Below are positions 60,840 through 64,000 of a stretch of DNA of 64,000 nucleotides, in pieces. The notes beneath the pieces were generated by a model. The model was not told the origin of the DNA. It saw only the letters and a list, made by a program, of their open reading frames with translations, and did not search any database. The position numbers and the translations under genes are program-made. The stretch lies in contig NW_020194583.1 in assembly GCF_002865645.1 (NCBI RefSeq), positions 1-64,000 on the forward strand. The letters run 5' to 3'. Source of the stretch: Hyaloscypha bicolor E. Its lineage: Eukaryota > Ascomycota > Leotiomycetes > Helotiales > Hyaloscyphaceae. Each line of letters begins with the position of its first letter. The first letter of the stretch is position 1.

Positions 60840-62622
60840 TGCAGCAATGAACGGCTGCATGACATCGAGCGTTGATACATATAGAAGATATGTGGTCGGC
60901 GGCCACACTACGCGGCCCGATTTGCAAATTGCAAAGGCTAGGATGGCGGTAGTGTCGATCGCGGTCTTTGTCAACGGTAGTAGCAAGTGCGTGATGTTCT
61001 CTACATATTATGTTTCAATGGTAGCTAGGAGGAAATAGTTGGCTGGTTGTTTGCTAGTGTTTGATTGAGGGGGCCTGGATTGGTGACTTTTTGCTTGTTT
61101 CGTAAAGGCGAAAAGTCTGACGGCGGCGGCAGGGAAACAGACGAACGAAAACGGACCCGAGGACCACCTAAGGAGGGAAGGTAGATGCCGGGGCGGGATG
61201 AAACTTGTATGTGAGGTGTGGAGTCGGCCTTGTCTGTCGTTTGCTGGACGGAGTAGCGGAGAAGGCCAGGTAACGTGCACAAGGAGGATATGGTAGGTAC
61301 AGTAGTGTTGAGGATCCCAGGCCAGACTCTCGGATTTGATTGAACACGAATAAGGAATCTTATTGCGCCATCCAGAGTCCAGCGAGTGTCATAGGATGAG
61401 AGGACTCAAATTTACGGCCACTGCATACTTGCTCTGAGCGAAGGTAACATAACCATGGCCAGTTCTTCTCATGTAGAGAATGAAAATCTACCCTCTGAGC
61501 GAAACGAGTGACGGTAATGACTGAGGCGATTGCCGTGTTGATCTGAGACAACAGAGATGGCGCATGTCAAAGTGACCATTTGGGAATTACGGGCTCGTCA
61601 TTTTCGGGGGCCTTCAGTGGCCGGCGAGATGCCAACTCAGTGCGCCGGTGGCCAAACATGGCAAACGGTGGGCAGCGTATAGAGTTTGGCAAAGGGCCTT
61701 TGCAGCTGGTGTAGCGCGCCATCAAGCCCCTGAGCGGTCGGCGGTTGTGACCGCAGTACCTTGGGGGGTTGTCGTAAGTAGATGGACGGTAAGGTGGGAG
61801 TGCGCTGGATGGAACCAGAGGCCCAATCATCCAAGATTCCCAATATGGCGCTGGGAAGGGCTGCTGGCTGGGGTTGGGGTTGGGGATGGGCAAAGGCAAA
61901 GGCAAAGGGACGAGCAACGTTACGTTACTGTTCTGTGTCGTCGCGTAGCTTAGCGGGCTCCACACTTCACATCCCTGAGTCTTCTCCCGCAAGGCGAAAA
62001 GTTCTGCCGGGACCCGCCTGCCTTACGGAAGAGAGTGGCTGACCAGGCCCCCTTGCCCCTTGCCCCCTTGCTTATCTAAGTGTGAACATCACGTCGGAGA
62101 ATTCCCCAACGACTCGCGGACGGTTCCCCGAACGCTTTCCCAACTTCACCGCAGACAAACCTCACTTTCGACCAATATCAGCGTGAGTTCGGTGCTGGCT
62201 TTCCACCACCACCACCACCACCACCACCATCACCTGGCAACTAGCCATTGCCAGCCGATCCTGCCCATTTGCCCCAAGCCGTCAGCCGTGGGCAGCTGAG
62301 GCGTGACAAGTTAGTTCTCCGACGCTTCCATGAGGCGTGAGGTAAGAATTGGGATTCGACAGTGACGTTCCATGGGCCTCCACCACGATGGAATAAGCTA
62401 CCACCTATCCAATGGAGCAAGCCACACGTGCGTTAATCCTCTCCGGGATCGTCAACAATTTCTGTGAACCCTGATCGAGGTTGACTTTATTTTTATTTTA
62501 CTCAATCTTCTCATTGCTCCTGTTTCTGCTCTCCCATATACATCTCCAGCCTGCAAAGGAGCACTCTACATTTCCCGTGAACTCTAGAACCACTAATAAG
62601 ATACCCCTTCCGTACCAGCAAC
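60840..62622. promoter_or_regulatory. Shared divergent promoter of hxk3 and dam1
   Basis: These 1.78 kb separate the hxk3 and dam1 start codons. A common segment, AAGGCGAAAAGTYTG followed by C-rich/CGG sequence, lies at 61,105-61,119 and at 61,991-62,005 in the same orientation. A (CCA)n microsatellite is at 62,202-62,229. No perfect Ndt80-type site was found. Frames on both strands appear to be chance. Confidence 0.5.
62202..62229 (+). repeat. (CCA)n microsatellite
   Basis: Nine CCA units, the last followed by TCACC, in the leader region upstream of dam1. Confidence 0.9.
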
Positions 62623-63803
62623 ATGAGACTCATCATTCGAGACGATCCGGCTTCCGCCTCATCCTACATCGCAAACTACATCATCAGTAAGAATTCCACA
62701 CCTCACTTCCCCACCATCTCTAACCCACTTAAAGACAGAATCAAAGCCTTCGCACCAACGCCTTCACATCCCTTCGTGCTCGGCCTGCCCACCGGTTCCA
62801 GCCCCGTCCTCATCTACAAAATCCTCGTCGAAAAGTTCAAAGCTGGCGAGATCTCCTTCGAAAATGTCGTTACCTTTAACATGGTACGTATCGTCCCCTC
62901 CTACCTGCCCCTCAAACACAACAGAAGATTAACATTACAATCTCCTTACAGGATGAATACATCGGTATCCCCCGCGAACACCCCGAATCCTACCACACAT
63001 TCATGTACAAGCACTTCTTCTCACACGTCAACGTCCACCCAAAAAACATACACATCCTAAACGGCAACGCGCCCGACCTCGAAGCAGAATGCGTCGGCTA
63101 CGAAGCCGCAATCAAAGCACACGGCGGCATCGACCTCTTCCTCGGGGGCATCGGCCCAGACGGCCACATCGCGTTCAACGAGCCCGGGTCCTCCCTCGCC
63201 TCGAGAACGAGAGTCAAGACCTTGGCTTATGATACGATAATTGCGAATAGCAGATTCTTCGACAATGATTTGGAAAAGGTGCCGAAGATGGCGCTGACGG
63301 TGGGCGTGCAGACAGTGCTGGAGGCGAGGGAGGTGGTGATTATTATTACCGGGGCGCACAAAGCACTGGCGCTGCAGAAGTGCATTGAGGGGGGAGTGAA
63401 CCATATGTGGACTTTGTCCTCCCTTCAATTGCACCCACATCCCATGATCGTGGTAGACGAGGACGCGACGCTGGAGCTGCAAGTTAAGACCGTCAAGGTA
63501 TTTCCCAGCGAGCATTCCCTTCCCTTTCGCGGCTAATAATCACCAAAGTATTTCAAATCCATCGAGAAGGTAGCCGCCTCCCAAGGGTTCGAGCAAATCT
63601 TGCCCTCTGCGATCCGCACTGGTCCTCGCCCACAGCAAAACCACGTCGATCCCACGCCGGAAGTGAAGGAGGAGCCGAGTATCCAGGCCCCGCAGCCTCT
63701 GACAAGCACGCTGCTTGCGGCGCCCGCGACAGAGTACCCGCTGAGAAGTCATAGCCCGGATTTGATTCCTGATCGGATGGGGGCGAGGATTGTTGCTTAC
63801 TAA
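62623..63803 (+). CDS. dam1: Glucosamine-6-phosphate deaminase
   Basis: Four exons (62623-62686, 62735-62883, 62952-63497, 63549-63803) encode 337 aa. Introns are 48, 68 and 51 bp; the first ends in AAG, chosen because it restores [12 protein letters not shown] in frame (the nearby CAG does not). The enzyme converts glucosamine-6-phosphate to fructose-6-phosphate and ammonia, the last step of GlcNAc catabolism. Motifs are the phosphate-binding LGLPTGSSP (37-45), VVTFNMDEYIGI with Asp72, [27 protein letters not shown] (catalytic Asp and His), and [19 protein letters not shown]. After the core the protein has about 70 residues of Pro/Gln/Ser-rich tail with no domain, as is common for fungal members. 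The length and start agree with NAG1/DAM1 proteins. It is the last gene of the cluster seen before the window ends. Confidence 0.95.
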
Positions 63804-64000
63804 GGGGTGAGGGGAGGAAGGAAGTGGGAAGGCGCGCACCGAGGGGGAGGCGGGGCTCCATATATTGCACGCGTGAAAATGGGGATATTGGTCCAGTTGA
63901 TTTAGCGTTTCCTTCTCTCTCGCCTGGTTGGTTAAAGATTGAGCAAAACAAACAAACAGAACTTCGCCTTGACTCCACGTCCATTGGAAGTTCTACCAAA

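Overview
This window looks like nuclear DNA of a filamentous ascomycete (Pezizomycotina; Leotiomycetes is a guess). The evidence is short spliceosomal introns of about 42-182 bp with GTRAGT-like donors and CTAAC/CTGAC-like branch sites, fungal-specific protein families, and two sharply different base compositions.

Bases 1 to about 26,750 are an extremely AT-rich, gene-poor block in which CpA/TpG are depleted and TpA dominates, the signature of repeat-induced point mutation (RIP). Three LTR elements can still be delimited by matching LTRs and 5-bp target duplications, all oriented to the minus strand: a 727-bp non-autonomous TRIM-like element (840-1566), a Ty1/copia-type element (3707-10072) and a Ty3/gypsy-type element (11162-18936). 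Between and after them lie microsatellites, AT-rich degenerate repeats, a ~113-bp tandem array (24.1-24.96 kb) and a ~180-bp tandem array (25.7-26.45 kb).

From about 26,750 to the end the composition is balanced and gene-bearing. Up to 46 kb there is an unrecognised 339-aa protein, a proline-rich single-pass membrane protein, a cytochrome b561-domain membrane protein, a membrane-anchored spermidine-synthase-like protein, a decayed secreted-protein gene, an L-fuconate dehydratase of the enolase superfamily, and a decayed gene for a large C5-cytosine-methyltransferase-like protein.

From 46.2 to 63.8 kb is the fungal N-acetylglucosamine (GlcNAc) catabolic gene cluster: an NGS1-type GH3+GNAT sensor (ngs1, minus), GlcNAc-6-phosphate deacetylase (dac1, plus), the Ndt80-family regulator ron1 (minus), GlcNAc kinase hxk3 (minus) and glucosamine-6-phosphate deaminase (dam1, plus). 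Together they phosphorylate GlcNAc, deacetylate it and convert glucosamine-6-P to fructose-6-P plus ammonia, with a sensor and a transcription factor in the same cluster. The transporter gene (ngt1) usually associated with this pathway is not in the window and may lie beyond 64 kb. ngs1/dac1 and hxk3/dam1 are divergent pairs. The ngs1/dac1 intergenic region carries a sequence matching the Ndt80 site consensus. A degenerate repeat array of unknown nature fills the long gap upstream of ron1. All gene models were built by eye; exon junctions were checked for reading-frame consistency but not against transcripts.
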